Assembly: GCA_021851335.1 (NCBI GenBank)
Contig: JAJZEA010000023.1
Location: 1 to 45,725 of the forward strand
Direction: 5' to 3'
Length of the DNA stretch: 45,725 nucleotides
From: Acidobacteriota bacterium
Lineage (GTDB): Bacteria > Acidobacteriota > Terriglobia > Terriglobales > Acidobacteriaceae
Under the pieces are notes generated by a model, which ran no database searches, had not been told where the DNA came from, and saw nothing but the letters and a program-made list of their open reading frames with translations. Positions 7,572 through 18,669 of the stretch are shown piece by piece; the first letter of the stretch is position 1; each line of letters opens with the position of its first letter. The position numbers were made by a program, and so were the translations under genes.

Positions 7572-8582
7572 CTAAAACCGCAGCGGCGTCTCCCATCGAC
7601 CATTGCGCGCAGAGGCAAAAATGGCATCAATCACCGCGAGATTGCGCACGCCATCGAGCACAGGGACCGGCACCACTGCGTTGTCCAGAATGGCACGCGA
7701 GAAGGCATCGCCCTGGACGGTGTATTGATCGCATGGATGGAAGGTTTCGGTCTGCACATGGTCGCCAGATAGATCGCCGTCGGCATCGAGAAAGATTCGT
7801 GTGGGCCGGTCCGGCGGCATGTTGAACGGAATTTCGATTTCCATGCGGCCCGCCTGGCACAAAAACTGAATTCGCTGGTAGGGAATCATCTGTGTGGAGC
7901 AGGTGAAGATCGCCTGCCCGGCAGGGAACTCCAGCATCGCCGAGGTGAGTCGGTCGATGCCGCTCTGCGGGTCGTGATCGATGCTTCCGACAACTCGCAG
8001 CGGCTCATCGCTGAAGGCGTGGCGCGCGGCGTGGATCATGTAGCAGCCGATATCGAGCAGCGCGCCACCGCCGGCGTCAAGCCGGTTCCGGATATCCTGT
8101 GGATCGGTGTTGTGATAGCTGAAGACGCCCGTGATCGAAAGCAGACGACCCATCGTGTTGGCGCGTATCAACTGCTCGATGCGAAGCCACTGCGGGGCCG
8201 TGCGCACCATGAAGGCTTCACCAATCCTGACCCCGGTTCTCCGCTCCACTTCCAGCAATCGCGCAGCATCGGCGGCGTTGATGCCGAGCGGCTTTTCACA
8301 GAGCACATGCTTGCCTGCTTCTGCAGCGCGAATTGTCCAGGGAACATGTAGCGGATTCGGTAGCGGATTATAGATGGCGTCGATCTCAGGGTCATCGAGC
8401 AGCTCTTCATAACTGCCGTAGGCGCGCGCAATGCCAAGCGCTGTGGCAGATGCCTGGGCACGGGAGATGCTGCGGGAAGCGATGGCATCGACCCGGGTCA
8501 AGGCGCCGGCCTGCATGGCCGGGATGACCTTGTTGATTCCGATTGCCGCTGTGCTGAGTACGCCCCAACGAATTGTTTCCAT
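7572..8582 (-). CDS. Gfo/Idh/MocA-family NAD(P)-dependent oxidoreductase
   Basis: This 336-aa cytoplasmic protein has an N-terminal Rossmann fold starting at IRWGVLSTAAIGINKVIPA (residues 4-22). It carries the family signature EKPLGINAADAARLL (CEKPLG near 97-102) and a C-terminal GFO_IDH_MocA substrate domain with the GGGALLDIGCYMIHAARHAF segment (about 175-194), including the catalytic-region Asp and His. Members oxidise or reduce sugars, inositols and related alcohols; the exact substrate cannot be read from sequence. The divergent neighbour is an FHS sugar transporter, which supports a sugar role. Start: METIRW at 8582; an in-frame ATG at 8591 (MLIMETIRW) is equally possible because neither has a clear SD. 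Confidence 0.88.
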   Translation of the reverse strand: METIRWGVLSTAAIGINKVIPAMQAGALTRVDAIASRSISRAQASATALGIARAYGSYEELLDDPEIDAIYNPLPNPLHVPWTIRAAEAGKHVLCEKPLGINAADAARLLEVERRTGVRIGEAFMVRTAPQWLRIEQLIRANTMGRLLSITGVFSYHNTDPQDIRNRLDAGGGALLDIGCYMIHAARHAFSDEPLRVVGSIDHDPQSGIDRLTSAMLEFPAGQAIFTCSTQMIPYQRIQFLCQAGRMEIEIPFNMPPDRPTRIFLDADGDLSGDHVQTETFHPCDQYTVQGDAFSRAILDNAVVPVPVLDGVRNLAVIDAIFASARNGRWETPLRF

Positions 8583-8852
8583 GATGAGCATGATGATACG
8601 TCGATCCGTGAAGTAGCAAATCGAGCGCCTCGGAAGTGACGGCGATTCATGCCTCCAGCGCAGCCCAGATGAAGACGGGCTGCTCACTGGGCACTTCCAT
8701 AACGTATAGTGTTCTTGCACCCAATCCCGCATGGCTGATCGTCGCATCCTGATGCGGCAGTGCATGCACGATGGAGCGCATCCCGGGTAATGCCACGCGC
8801 ATTCCCTCGGCAGACAACGGATTCCGATTCAGAAGGGAAGAACCCGCACCGC

Positions 8853-10100
8853 ATGTCTACTCAGCCCGACTCCACCTCTGCGCAGCCCAGCTATCTTGGT
8901 CCATTCATCACCGTTACGGTGTTGTTTTTTATCTTCGGATTCATCACCAATCTCAACATGGCGCTGGTCCCTCATCTGCGCTCTATCTTCAGCTTGCCCT
9001 ATGTGCTGGCGATGCTGGCGGAGTCTGCGTTTTTTCTCGCTTACTTTGTTTTTTCCTCGCCCACTTCTCGGCTGATTGAGAGCATCGGCTACAAGCGCAC
9101 CATGATTACTTCGCTCTTTATTCAGGTTGTGGGCTGTCTGCTTTTTGTGCCCGCCGCCCGCCTGGTCAGCTTTCCGCTGTTTCTGGTTGCGGTCTTCGTG
9201 GTGGGTGCGGGGGTCACGGCTCTTCAGACCTCGGTCAATCCCTATGTCGCCATCCTGGGTCCGGAACACAGCGCGCCCGTCCGGCTGACGCTGGCGCAGG
9301 CGCTCAACTCCCTCGGCGGCAGCATCGCGCCGCTGGTTGCGGGTGCTTACATCCTCACCGATCCCTCCAAAATGGCGACGCCAGCCGCCATCGCAAACAC
9401 CGTCCGCGGCCCGTACATCGCTATCGCCGCAGGATTGCTGATTCTGGGTTTTGCTGTGATGTTCATGCATCTGCCGGCCATTCAGCAGACGCAGGCTTTC
9501 CGTCCCGCCAAGGCGGGCGATCCGATTCTGGCGCGCAGCATCTGGAGCTACAGCCACACCGTGCTGGGCGCGGTTGGCATCTTTCTCTATGTGGGCGTCG
9601 AAGTCGGCCTTGCTTCCATTGCCGTCAACTACTTTCACCAGCAGGGCATTCCCAGTGAAAAAACCGCATCCTTCCTTGTCTCGCTCTACTGGCTTGGCGC
9701 GCTGATCGGTCGCCTGCTTGGCTCGTGGATATTGACCCGATTTCAGTCTGGTAAGCTGCTCGGAATTTTTGGCATTCTTGGCACGGCGATGGTGCTCACC
9801 TCAATGTTCACATCGGGTTCGGTCGCCATCTGGACACTGGTCCTCTGCGGCTTCTTCAACTCGATCATGTTTCCGAACATCTTTGCTTTGGGAATCGCAG
9901 GACTGGGTCCGCTCACCAGCAAAGGCTCGGGCCTCATCATGACCGCAGTCGTTGGAGGAGCCATCATTCCTGCTCTGATCGGTTGGGTTGCCGATCACTC
10001 CGGCATCCAGCACTCCTTTGTGATCCCCGCGGTATGCTATCTGTTCATCGCCTGGTATGGTCTCTTCGGATCGAAGCCGCGCAGGACTCTGACTGCCTGA
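8853..10100 (+). CDS. MFS sugar transporter, FHS (fucose/glucose-galactose permease) type
   Basis: This 415-aa inner-membrane permease has about 12 transmembrane segments. It matches the FHS family of proton-sugar symporters (FucP, GluP): the N-terminal FFIFGFITNLNMALVPHL, the first-loop SRLIESIGYKRTM, and the TSVNPYVAILG and LAQALNSLGGSIAPL segments in TM4-5. FHS members import fucose, glucose, galactose or N-acetylglucosamine; the substrate here is unknown. ATG 8853 is chosen because it begins the conserved N-terminus; AAGGGA lies somewhat far upstream. An open frame extends to 8760 but looks non-coding. The next gene starts only 26 nt after the stop, so the two may be cotranscribed. It is divergent from the Gfo/Idh/MocA oxidoreductase; the 270 bp between hold no gene. 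Confidence 0.88.
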   Translation: MSTQPDSTSAQPSYLGPFITVTVLFFIFGFITNLNMALVPHLRSIFSLPYVLAMLAESAFFLAYFVFSSPTSRLIESIGYKRTMITSLFIQVVGCLLFVPAARLVSFPLFLVAVFVVGAGVTALQTSVNPYVAILGPEHSAPVRLTLAQALNSLGGSIAPLVAGAYILTDPSKMATPAAIANTVRGPYIAIAAGLLILGFAVMFMHLPAIQQTQAFRPAKAGDPILARSIWSYSHTVLGAVGIFLYVGVEVGLASIAVNYFHQQGIPSEKTASFLVSLYWLGALIGRLLGSWILTRFQSGKLLGIFGILGTAMVLTSMFTSGSVAIWTLVLCGFFNSIMFPNIFALGIAGLGPLTSKGSGLIMTAVVGGAIIPALIGWVADHSGIQHSFVIPAVCYLFIAWYGLFGSKPRRTLTA

Positions 10101-10126
10101 ACTTTGCTTAAGGAGATTAGAAACTA

Positions 10127-11326
10127 GTGACCTCAGAACCCATCGCTTCGGATGTAGGCTCGGTGGAAACCACGATCGACCTGCAGCAACAGGTTGCGCG
10201 TCTTCAGGCGTTGCTTGAGGTTTCGCGCCAGGTTCACGCCACCACATCCGAGGCAGAGGTTCTCCGCGCTGTGCTGCGTATTGTCGTGCTTGAACTGGAG
10301 ATGTCGGGCGCAGCGTTTCTTGCTCCGGAGACAGATTCCGCTCAGCCACCAACAACCTTTGGCGACGTGCCCTCGACGCTGGCAGACCCGGCGGCACACG
10401 CCATTCCAGATGGCTGTGCGTTTCCCCTTTGCGATCACGACGATCATCCGCTCACAACCCTTGTTGTCTTTCCACCGCAGCAGCGCGCGCTCACGTTTTA
10501 TGAGCTGGATTTCCTTCAGGGACTTACCCTGCAAGCAGCCGTAGCTCTCGAAAACGCGCGCAACTTTGAGCGCAACCTGGAATGGGCGCGGGTGCAAAAA
10601 GACCTTGATGCGGCTCGCGACATCCAGCGTTCTCTTGTTCCACGGGATCTGCCGGAGTTGCCCGGATTCTCGCTTGCAGTCCGCTCAGAGACCTGCTACG
10701 AGGTAGGAGGCGACTACGTCGATGTGCTCGCTCATTCAGGCGGGGAAATTTTGCTTGCCGTTGCCGATGTTGCGGGTAAAGGATTAGCCTCCGCGCTCAT
10801 GGCCTCAAGCTTTCGCTCGGCTTTCCGCGCCATGGCTTCGAGCGGCATTCCTCTCGACGCGCTCGCTCGCCAGGCCAACCAGCACCACTGGCAAGAGGGC
10901 GAGGAAGCGCGTCGGCGTTATGTTACGGCGATTCTGGCTCGGCTTGACCCGGTCGGCGGACAGATTGAGCTGCTCAACGCAGGTCATAACCCGGGCTTCA
11001 TCCTTACTCCGGACGGCGCGACGCACAAGATCAATGCCTCGGGTACGCCGCTGGGCATGCTGCAGGGCATGACCTACTCCAGCCAGACCCTGTCCTTTCC
11101 GCCTGGCAGTCGGCTTCTGCTGTATACGGACGGCCTGACGGAAGTTTTTCAGGGCGAGGAAGAGTTCGGCGAAGATCGCCTTTTGCATGAATTTTCTGCA
11201 AGCCAGACCGATAACTCTAGTGATATCCTCAGTACACTGTGGGCAAGCCTGCTCAGCTTCGCTGCCGGTTCCCCGCAGGCCGATGATATGACGGCGCTTG
11301 CCATCATCCATCTGCCACAGCCGTAG
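10127..11326 (+). CDS. GAF-SpoIIE serine phosphatase (RsbU/RsbP-like)
   Basis: This 399-aa cytoplasmic signalling protein has a GAF-like sensor at about 20-148, a helical linker at about 150-175 (DLDAARDIQRSLVP, the usual switch helix before the phosphatase), and a PP2C/SpoIIE domain at 178-396. Metal-binding Asp residues are seen in GGDYVDV (Asp196), ADVAGKG (Asp214), YTDGLTE and ADDMTA (Asp386-387); NAGHNP is also present. Such enzymes dephosphorylate a STAS-domain antagonist, and a STAS gene lies two genes downstream, so the pathway is self-contained. GTG 10127 with AAGGAG at 10110-10115 (11-nt spacing). The input detected by the GAF domain is unknown. Confidence 0.92.
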   Translation: MTSEPIASDVGSVETTIDLQQQVARLQALLEVSRQVHATTSEAEVLRAVLRIVVLELEMSGAAFLAPETDSAQPPTTFGDVPSTLADPAAHAIPDGCAFPLCDHDDHPLTTLVVFPPQQRALTFYELDFLQGLTLQAAVALENARNFERNLEWARVQKDLDAARDIQRSLVPRDLPELPGFSLAVRSETCYEVGGDYVDVLAHSGGEILLAVADVAGKGLASALMASSFRSAFRAMASSGIPLDALARQANQHHWQEGEEARRRYVTAILARLDPVGGQIELLNAGHNPGFILTPDGATHKINASGTPLGMLQGMTYSSQTLSFPPGSRLLLYTDGLTEVFQGEEEFGEDRLLHEFSASQTDNSSDILSTLWASLLSFAAGSPQADDMTALAIIHLPQP

Positions 11327-11377
11327 AGGATCGTGAATTGTCGGCTGGAGTGATCCGGCCGACCGCAAGAGGCTCGA

Positions 11378-11815
11378 ATGGAAGCGATTGCGTCCAGCAC
11401 GGTTGAGGTCAAGCTGCCATCGCGGCTCGGCTTTGAGAAAGTCGCCATGAGCACGGCTGCTTCAGTAGCCAAGCTGATGGGCTTTGAGGAAGACCGCATC
11501 GAAGACCTGAAGACCGCGATTGCCGAGGCATGCATCAACGCAATGGAGCATGGTAACCGGCTCAATGAAAACCTCACCGTGGGCGTCGTCCTTTCCGCAG
11601 GCAAGGATGCCCTGGAAGTCAAGGTCATTGACGATGGGGAAGGCCTGCACGTGCACCCCCCCAAACCCGATATCGATCGCAAGATGCACGGCGAAGAAGA
11701 CCCGCGTGGCATGGGAATGTTCCTCATCCAGGCGCTTGTCGATGAGGTGGAATGGGTTGCAGACAGCCACGGCAGCAGCTATGTTCGCCTGCTCATCCGA
11801 CTTCACAAACACTGA
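11378..11815 (+). CDS. RsbW/SpoIIAB-like serine kinase, anti-sigma type
   Basis: This 145-aa protein is a single GHKL ATPase domain of the anti-sigma serine kinase family. The N-box is EACINAMEHGN (about 50-60), the G1 motif is DDGEG (85-89) and the G2 motif is RGMGMFLI (110-117). In known systems this kinase binds a target, classically a sigma factor, and phosphorylates the STAS antagonist to stay bound. It lies 51 bp after the phosphatase gene and 60 bp before the antagonist, in one apparent operon. No sigma factor gene is nearby, so the target is either encoded elsewhere or is not a sigma factor. Confidence 0.92.
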   Translation: MEAIASSTVEVKLPSRLGFEKVAMSTAASVAKLMGFEEDRIEDLKTAIAEACINAMEHGNRLNENLTVGVVLSAGKDALEVKVIDDGEGLHVHPPKPDIDRKMHGEEDPRGMGMFLIQALVDEVEWVADSHGSSYVRLLIRLHKH

Positions 11816-11875
11816 TTGCCGTCGCTACGCGCGCGGCTGCCACTTTACTGATTCGCTTGCAAGGGAGAATACGCA

Positions 11876-12235
11876 GTGCAGACAGAGACCCGTTCCCGTA
11901 TCGATCAACTCACCTCACCCACCGGCCATCCGGTTTCCGTGATCCGTTTTGAAGGGGATATCTCCAGCACTTCGCGCGATGCGGTGGTGGGTGCATACCA
12001 GAGCCTGTCCAAAGAAACCGTGCGCATTATCCTTCTGGACTTCACGAAAGTGGAATACATCAACTCCAGTGGAATTGCGCTTGTGATCCAGACGATGATC
12101 GAGGCCTCCAACTCCGGGCAAAAGGTTCACGCCTTTGGCCTCTCGGCCCATTTTCAGAAGGTCTTCACCATGGTTGGCATCACCAAGTATGCCAATCTCT
12201 TTCCCGATCAGCAGGCTGCGCTGGCAGCACTCTGA
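11876..12235 (+). CDS. STAS-domain anti-anti-sigma factor (RsbV/SpoIIAA-like)
   Basis: This 119-aa single STAS domain has the core strand VRIILLDFTKVEYINSSG (about 49-66) carrying the phospho-acceptor site NSSG (Ser64 or Ser65, the equivalent of Ser in DSSG). When dephosphorylated by the upstream SpoIIE phosphatase it would sequester the kinase. GTG 11876 has an excellent SD, AAGGGAG at 11861-11867, 8 nt away. Last gene of the three-gene partner-switching module, closed by the hairpin at 12262-12304. Confidence 0.92.
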   Translation: MQTETRSRIDQLTSPTGHPVSVIRFEGDISSTSRDAVVGAYQSLSKETVRIILLDFTKVEYINSSGIALVIQTMIEASNSGQKVHAFGLSAHFQKVFTMVGITKYANLFPDQQAALAAL

Positions 12236-12261
12236 TTCTGCGTGCAAAAACAGCCGGGCCC

Positions 12262-12304
12262 AAACAGCCGGGCTGGATGGGGTTCCCATCCAGCCCGGCT
12301 GTTT
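12262..12304. terminator. 20-bp perfect hairpin, likely bidirectional terminator
   Basis: The arms 12262-12281 and 12285-12304 are perfectly complementary with a 3-nt loop and start with AAA and end with TTTT. It lies between the convergent STAS gene and the 7-TM gene. An extra copy of CAGCCGGGC (from 12251) precedes it. Confidence 0.85.
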
Positions 12305-12330
12305 TCAGCCCTGAAGTGTTGTCCGCTGCG

Positions 12331-13206
12331 TTAGCCGTTCGACTCCGGCGTCTCCTGCATATGGCGCGTGAAGACCTTGTCGACTACCTTCTCGACATCG
12401 GCCAGGAAGAAGCTGTGCTGAGGCTCGGGCATCGCCACCTGAGTCTTCGCTCCCAGCGCAGCGGCAATCTGGCTCCAGCGATAGACCGGCGAGTCGGCAG
12501 GAACCGTGACCGGCTTGGGCAGCGGCTCGGGCAAGAAGGCATAGCCAATCCAGATTAGGAAACATGCGTAGCTGGAGCACTGAACAAGAGTGATGACTGT
12601 GCCGGTCATCTGTAAGTGTAGTTGAAGACGGATAGACTCCAGGATATCTCCAAAACTGCTTACAACAAGCCCAGCCATGATGCCAAAGGCTTTACTGCGC
12701 AACGGCAAACCCATAGAGCCGATTAGGAAGCACAGGAGTGCAGCCACGCACACTTCGACAGTTTGGATCGAGCGAACCATATTGATCCCAGCGCGTGCCC
12801 AAAAATCCTGGCCAGCATTCGATGTTCCGAGATTCATGAGAGTCATGGCGAGCATCGCAACGATAATCCAAGCGAAGATCATCCGACCCCATCGTGCAAA
12901 ACCTGTGAATGGAACGGTGGCCTTCCGATACACTTCATAGTAAAGTTTGAAGGTTACGCCAGTCATGGCGAGATAGAATGCGTAAAAACTAATGAAGTAT
13001 GTCGTGCGCATTGCGGAACTTGGATAGCGGTTCCCGATGAAGCAAATAACAGAGAGTACGATGGTGCAGATACAGCGAAGTATCGCCAGATCGGATACCG
13101 TTCGCCACATATATTTTCGTTCTCCGGTACGGAAAATTACCGCGATTCCAATGGAGAACAGGAAATCAACCATGATTCCGATGTAGACGGATGGAGAAAA
13201 GCTCAT
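12331..13206 (-). CDS. Uncharacterised 7-TM membrane protein with cytosolic tail
   Basis: This 291-aa protein has seven predicted transmembrane segments at about 7-26, 38-58, 68-94, 106-127, 146-167, 173-192 and 201-226. A roughly 65-residue hydrophilic C-terminal tail contains a helix near VEKVVDKVFTRHM. No enzyme motif is seen, and I do not recognise a named family; similar seven-helix hypothetical proteins are, from memory, frequent in Acidobacteria. Base composition is clearly lower in GC than the flanking operons. ATG 13206 has GAGG a few bases upstream. A small exported-peptide gene on the same strand lies just upstream, separated by a strong hairpin. A sensory or scaffold role is only a guess. 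Confidence 0.75.
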   Translation of the reverse strand: MSFSPSVYIGIMVDFLFSIGIAVIFRTGERKYMWRTVSDLAILRCICTIVLSVICFIGNRYPSSAMRTTYFISFYAFYLAMTGVTFKLYYEVYRKATVPFTGFARWGRMIFAWIIVAMLAMTLMNLGTSNAGQDFWARAGINMVRSIQTVEVCVAALLCFLIGSMGLPLRSKAFGIMAGLVVSSFGDILESIRLQLHLQMTGTVITLVQCSSYACFLIWIGYAFLPEPLPKPVTVPADSPVYRWSQIAAALGAKTQVAMPEPQHSFFLADVEKVVDKVFTRHMQETPESNG

Positions 13207-13276
13207 GCCAACCTCACCGCTGCGTCAATCCGCGCAATAAAATCAGCATACACCCAAATCTTTTGAAAAATATAAT

Positions 13277-13326
13277 AGAAATAGCCTACCTGCTAACACG
13301 AAAGTGTTAGCAGGTAGGCTATTTCT
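13277..13326 (-). terminator. 23-bp perfect hairpin with GAAA tetraloop
   Basis: The arms 13277-13299 and 13304-13326 are perfectly complementary around a GAAA (TTTC on minus) loop. On the minus strand it follows the small-peptide stop by about 26 nt, and ATTATATTTTTC follows it, which fits a terminator or attenuator between the peptide gene and the 7-TM gene. Confidence 0.75.
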
Positions 13327-13352
13327 GACTCCATTGTCAGGATAAAAAGAGC

Positions 13353-13493
13353 TTATCTTCCAATCGGTGTTGGGAACGGCGGGGCGAGGAAGCTGGTGTG
13401 AGCCGTCGCAGTCTTTGCCTGTGGGAGGGAGTAGCTGAGGACGGCGGTTCCGATGACGGCAACGAGGGCGGCGAGGCGAAGAATCTTGTTCAT
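13353..13493 (-). CDS. 46-aa exported or membrane-anchored small peptide
   Basis: ATG at 13493-13491 to TAA at 13355-13353 encodes 46 residues. The N-terminus MNKILRLAALVAVIGTAVL is a typical signal peptide or anchor: Lys3 and Arg6 followed by a hydrophobic core to about residue 19. A possible cleavage near Ser22 to Ala26 would leave about 20 residues ending in FLAPPFPTPIGR, Pro-rich and basic at the end. GGGAG lies 10 nt before the start. An AT-rich region with TATAAT-like sequence lies upstream, and a 23-bp hairpin follows the stop. These three signals together argue for a real gene. Family unknown; candidates are a secreted signalling peptide, a small membrane regulator or a remnant. It precedes the 7-TM gene on the same strand. 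Confidence 0.55.
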   Translation of the reverse strand: MNKILRLAALVAVIGTAVLSYSLPQAKTATAHTSFLAPPFPTPIGR

Positions 13494-16409
<2,916 letters not shown>

Positions 16410-16534
16410 CGCTCAACGCAGATGGGCTGCTCCAGGAATGGGGCAGCGCAGCAGCAGAATCCTTGCCGCTAGACAGCGATGCGTCCGTGCGCCGGAGTGA
16501 AGGCTGCCGGACGTGTCACCATGGGAGAGACGCC

Positions 16535-18583
16535 ATGGAACTTGTTTCGCTGTTACGAGATATATTTGGGTTTCCAGGATTTCGGGAGAATCAGGAAGCT
16601 GTGTGCCGCGCGGTCGCAGAGGGTCGCGATGCGCTGCTGGTGATGCCGACGGGAGCGGGCAAGAGCATCTGCTATCAGTTGCCGGCGTTGGCGCGTGGTG
16701 GCCCGGCGTTGGTGATCAGTCCTTTGATTGCGCTGATGGATGACCAGTCTGCCCGGCTATCGATGCACGGGTTGCGAGCGGCGCGGATCCACTCCGGACT
16801 GTCGCGCGAGGACTCACGACAGGCATGTCGGCAGTATCTGGACGGATCGTTGCAGTTTTTGTTCATTGCGCCAGAACGGCTTCGTGTACCGGGATTTCCT
16901 GAAATGCTGGCGCGGCGTACACCGGCTCTGATTGCGGTGGATGAGGCGCATTGCATCTCCGGATGGGGGCATGATTTTCGTCCGGATTATCGAATGCTGG
17001 GCGAGTGGCTTCCGCGGCTGCGACCGGCCCCCATTATCGCCCTCACCGCGACCGCAACGCCGCGCGTTCAGCAGGATATAGTGACCCAGTTGCGACTGGA
17101 GCAGCCGGCGCTTTTCGTGCACGGATTCCGGCGTTCGAATCTGGCGCTGGAAGTGGTGGAGATGTCGAAATCGCAACGAAGCGAGTTTATCGGTCAGTAT
17201 CTGGCAGAGGCCGAGGCGCGTCCTGCGATTGTGTATGCGCCGTCGCGAAAGGCGGCAGAGGAGATGGCCGCGGAGATGAATCGGCGCTTTCCTGCCGCAG
17301 CCTACCATGCAGGGCTGGAGCCAACGGTGCGCGAGCGTGTGCAGCGGAGTTTTCTGGCGGGTGAACTTGAGGTGGTGGTGGCGACGATTGCCTTTGGCAT
17401 GGGCATCGACAAAGCGGATGTGCGCACCGTGATGCATGCGGCGCTGCCTGGGTCAGTCGAGGCGTATTACCAGGAGATCGGACGCGCGGGTCGGGATGGC
17501 AAGCGTTCACGGGCTGTGCTGCTGCACAGTTTTGCCGATCACAAAATGCACGAGAGTTTCTTTGAGCGGGATTATCCTCGGCTGGATGAACTGGCGCGTG
17601 TGGCGCGTGTGTTGCGAGAGGATTTTGTGCCGCTGGAAGAGTTGCAGGGGAAGCTGAGGATGGACTCCGAGGCTTTGAATCGAGCCCTCGACAGGCTGGC
17701 GGCGCAGGGAGTAGTGGACTTCGATAGTGAGGGTAGGGTGCGCAGAATCTCGGCAGGAAGTCCGATGGGACGATGGCGAACTGAGTATGAGACGCAACGC
17801 GAGCATCGCAGAGCGCAACTGGATGATATGGTGATCTTTGCGCAGACGGCGCAGTGCAGGATGTCGGCACTGGTTCGGCATTTCGGAGACAAGCCGGGAT
17901 TGCCATGCGGCCAGTGTGATTTCTGCTCGCCGGAGACGGCGATTGCGGTGCCATTTGCTGAGCCGGGTCCACAGGAAGCGCGGCAACTGCGGACGATGAT
18001 TCGCGCGTTGCAGGCGGGCGGAGCGCGAGCAGCCGGTCGGCTGCAGACGGAGTGCGGACTCGAGAACGACAGGCGAGCGTTTGATGCCTTGCTGGATGGG
18101 CTGGCGCGCGCCGGAGTGGTGACGGTGGCCAAAGAGGCGTGGACCAATCCGGAAGGCAAGGAAATTACCTTTCGCAAGGTTTCGCTCACGCAGGAAGGAC
18201 GGAGCTGGTCGGAGGCGGATACCCTGCCGGTTTTGTTGCGGATGCCATCTGAAGGAGGAGATCGCGCGGTAGCTTCGCCAAAGAAAAGAGCGGATAGAAA
18301 GTCGTCTGGTGCTGCGCCGACGAAGATATCGAAGAGTGTAGCGTTGACGACCGAGCAGACGGAGTTGGAAAGCCGATTGCGCGCCTGGCGCAAGGCCGAG
18401 GCAGCCGTGATGGGCAAGCCCGCCTTCCTGGTGTTGGCCGATGCAGTCTTGCGCGAAGTGGCGGCGAATGCCCCGCGCACATTGGCGCAGTTGGTGTCGA
18501 TTCATGGCATGGGTCCAGTGAAAGTGGAGCGCTACGGCGCGGCGATTGTGGCGATTTGCCGTGGAGACAAGCCCACGGGGTAA
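16535..18583 (+). CDS. recQ: RecQ-family ATP-dependent DNA helicase
   Basis: This 682-aa 3'-5' superfamily 2 helicase acts in recombination and fork repair. Walker A MPTGAGKS is at about 37-44, DEAH at about 136-139, motif III ALTATATPRVQ follows, and motif VI QEIGRAGRDG lies near 312. The RecQ-C-terminal zinc site uses the Cys of AQCRMS plus CGQCDFC (about 458-464), then a winged helix, a Lys/Ser-rich linker (SPKKRADRKSSG) and an HRDC domain at about 600-680 (FLVLADAVLREVA). Length and domain order match RecQ with one HRDC. ATG 16535 has GGAGAG close upstream; an open extension to TTG 16463 is less convincing. Confidence 0.94.
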   Translation: MELVSLLRDIFGFPGFRENQEAVCRAVAEGRDALLVMPTGAGKSICYQLPALARGGPALVISPLIALMDDQSARLSMHGLRAARIHSGLSREDSRQACRQYLDGSLQFLFIAPERLRVPGFPEMLARRTPALIAVDEAHCISGWGHDFRPDYRMLGEWLPRLRPAPIIALTATATPRVQQDIVTQLRLEQPALFVHGFRRSNLALEVVEMSKSQRSEFIGQYLAEAEARPAIVYAPSRKAAEEMAAEMNRRFPAAAYHAGLEPTVRERVQRSFLAGELEVVVATIAFGMGIDKADVRTVMHAALPGSVEAYYQEIGRAGRDGKRSRAVLLHSFADHKMHESFFERDYPRLDELARVARVLREDFVPLEELQGKLRMDSEALNRALDRLAAQGVVDFDSEGRVRRISAGSPMGRWRTEYETQREHRRAQLDDMVIFAQTAQCRMSALVRHFGDKPGLPCGQCDFCSPETAIAVPFAEPGPQEARQLRTMIRALQAGGARAAGRLQTECGLENDRRAFDALLDGLARAGVVTVAKEAWTNPEGKEITFRKVSLTQEGRSWSEADTLPVLLRMPSEGGDRAVASPKKRADRKSSGAAPTKISKSVALTTEQTELESRLRAWRKAEAAVMGKPAFLVLADAVLREVAANAPRTLAQLVSIHGMGPVKVERYGAAIVAICRGDKPTG

Positions 18584-18669
18584 TTCGCTTGAAACGCGCT
18601 CGGGGCAAGCACGGCCCAGTTGCGCAGACGAATTTGCACGGATGAATTTACGCGGATAGCGAGATGCTT

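Noticed and set aside
18584..18669. Short repeats in the recQ-ada gap (GAATTTGCACGG and GAATTTACGCGG)
   Set aside because: Imperfect and only two copies, with no stem or T-run; probably chance.
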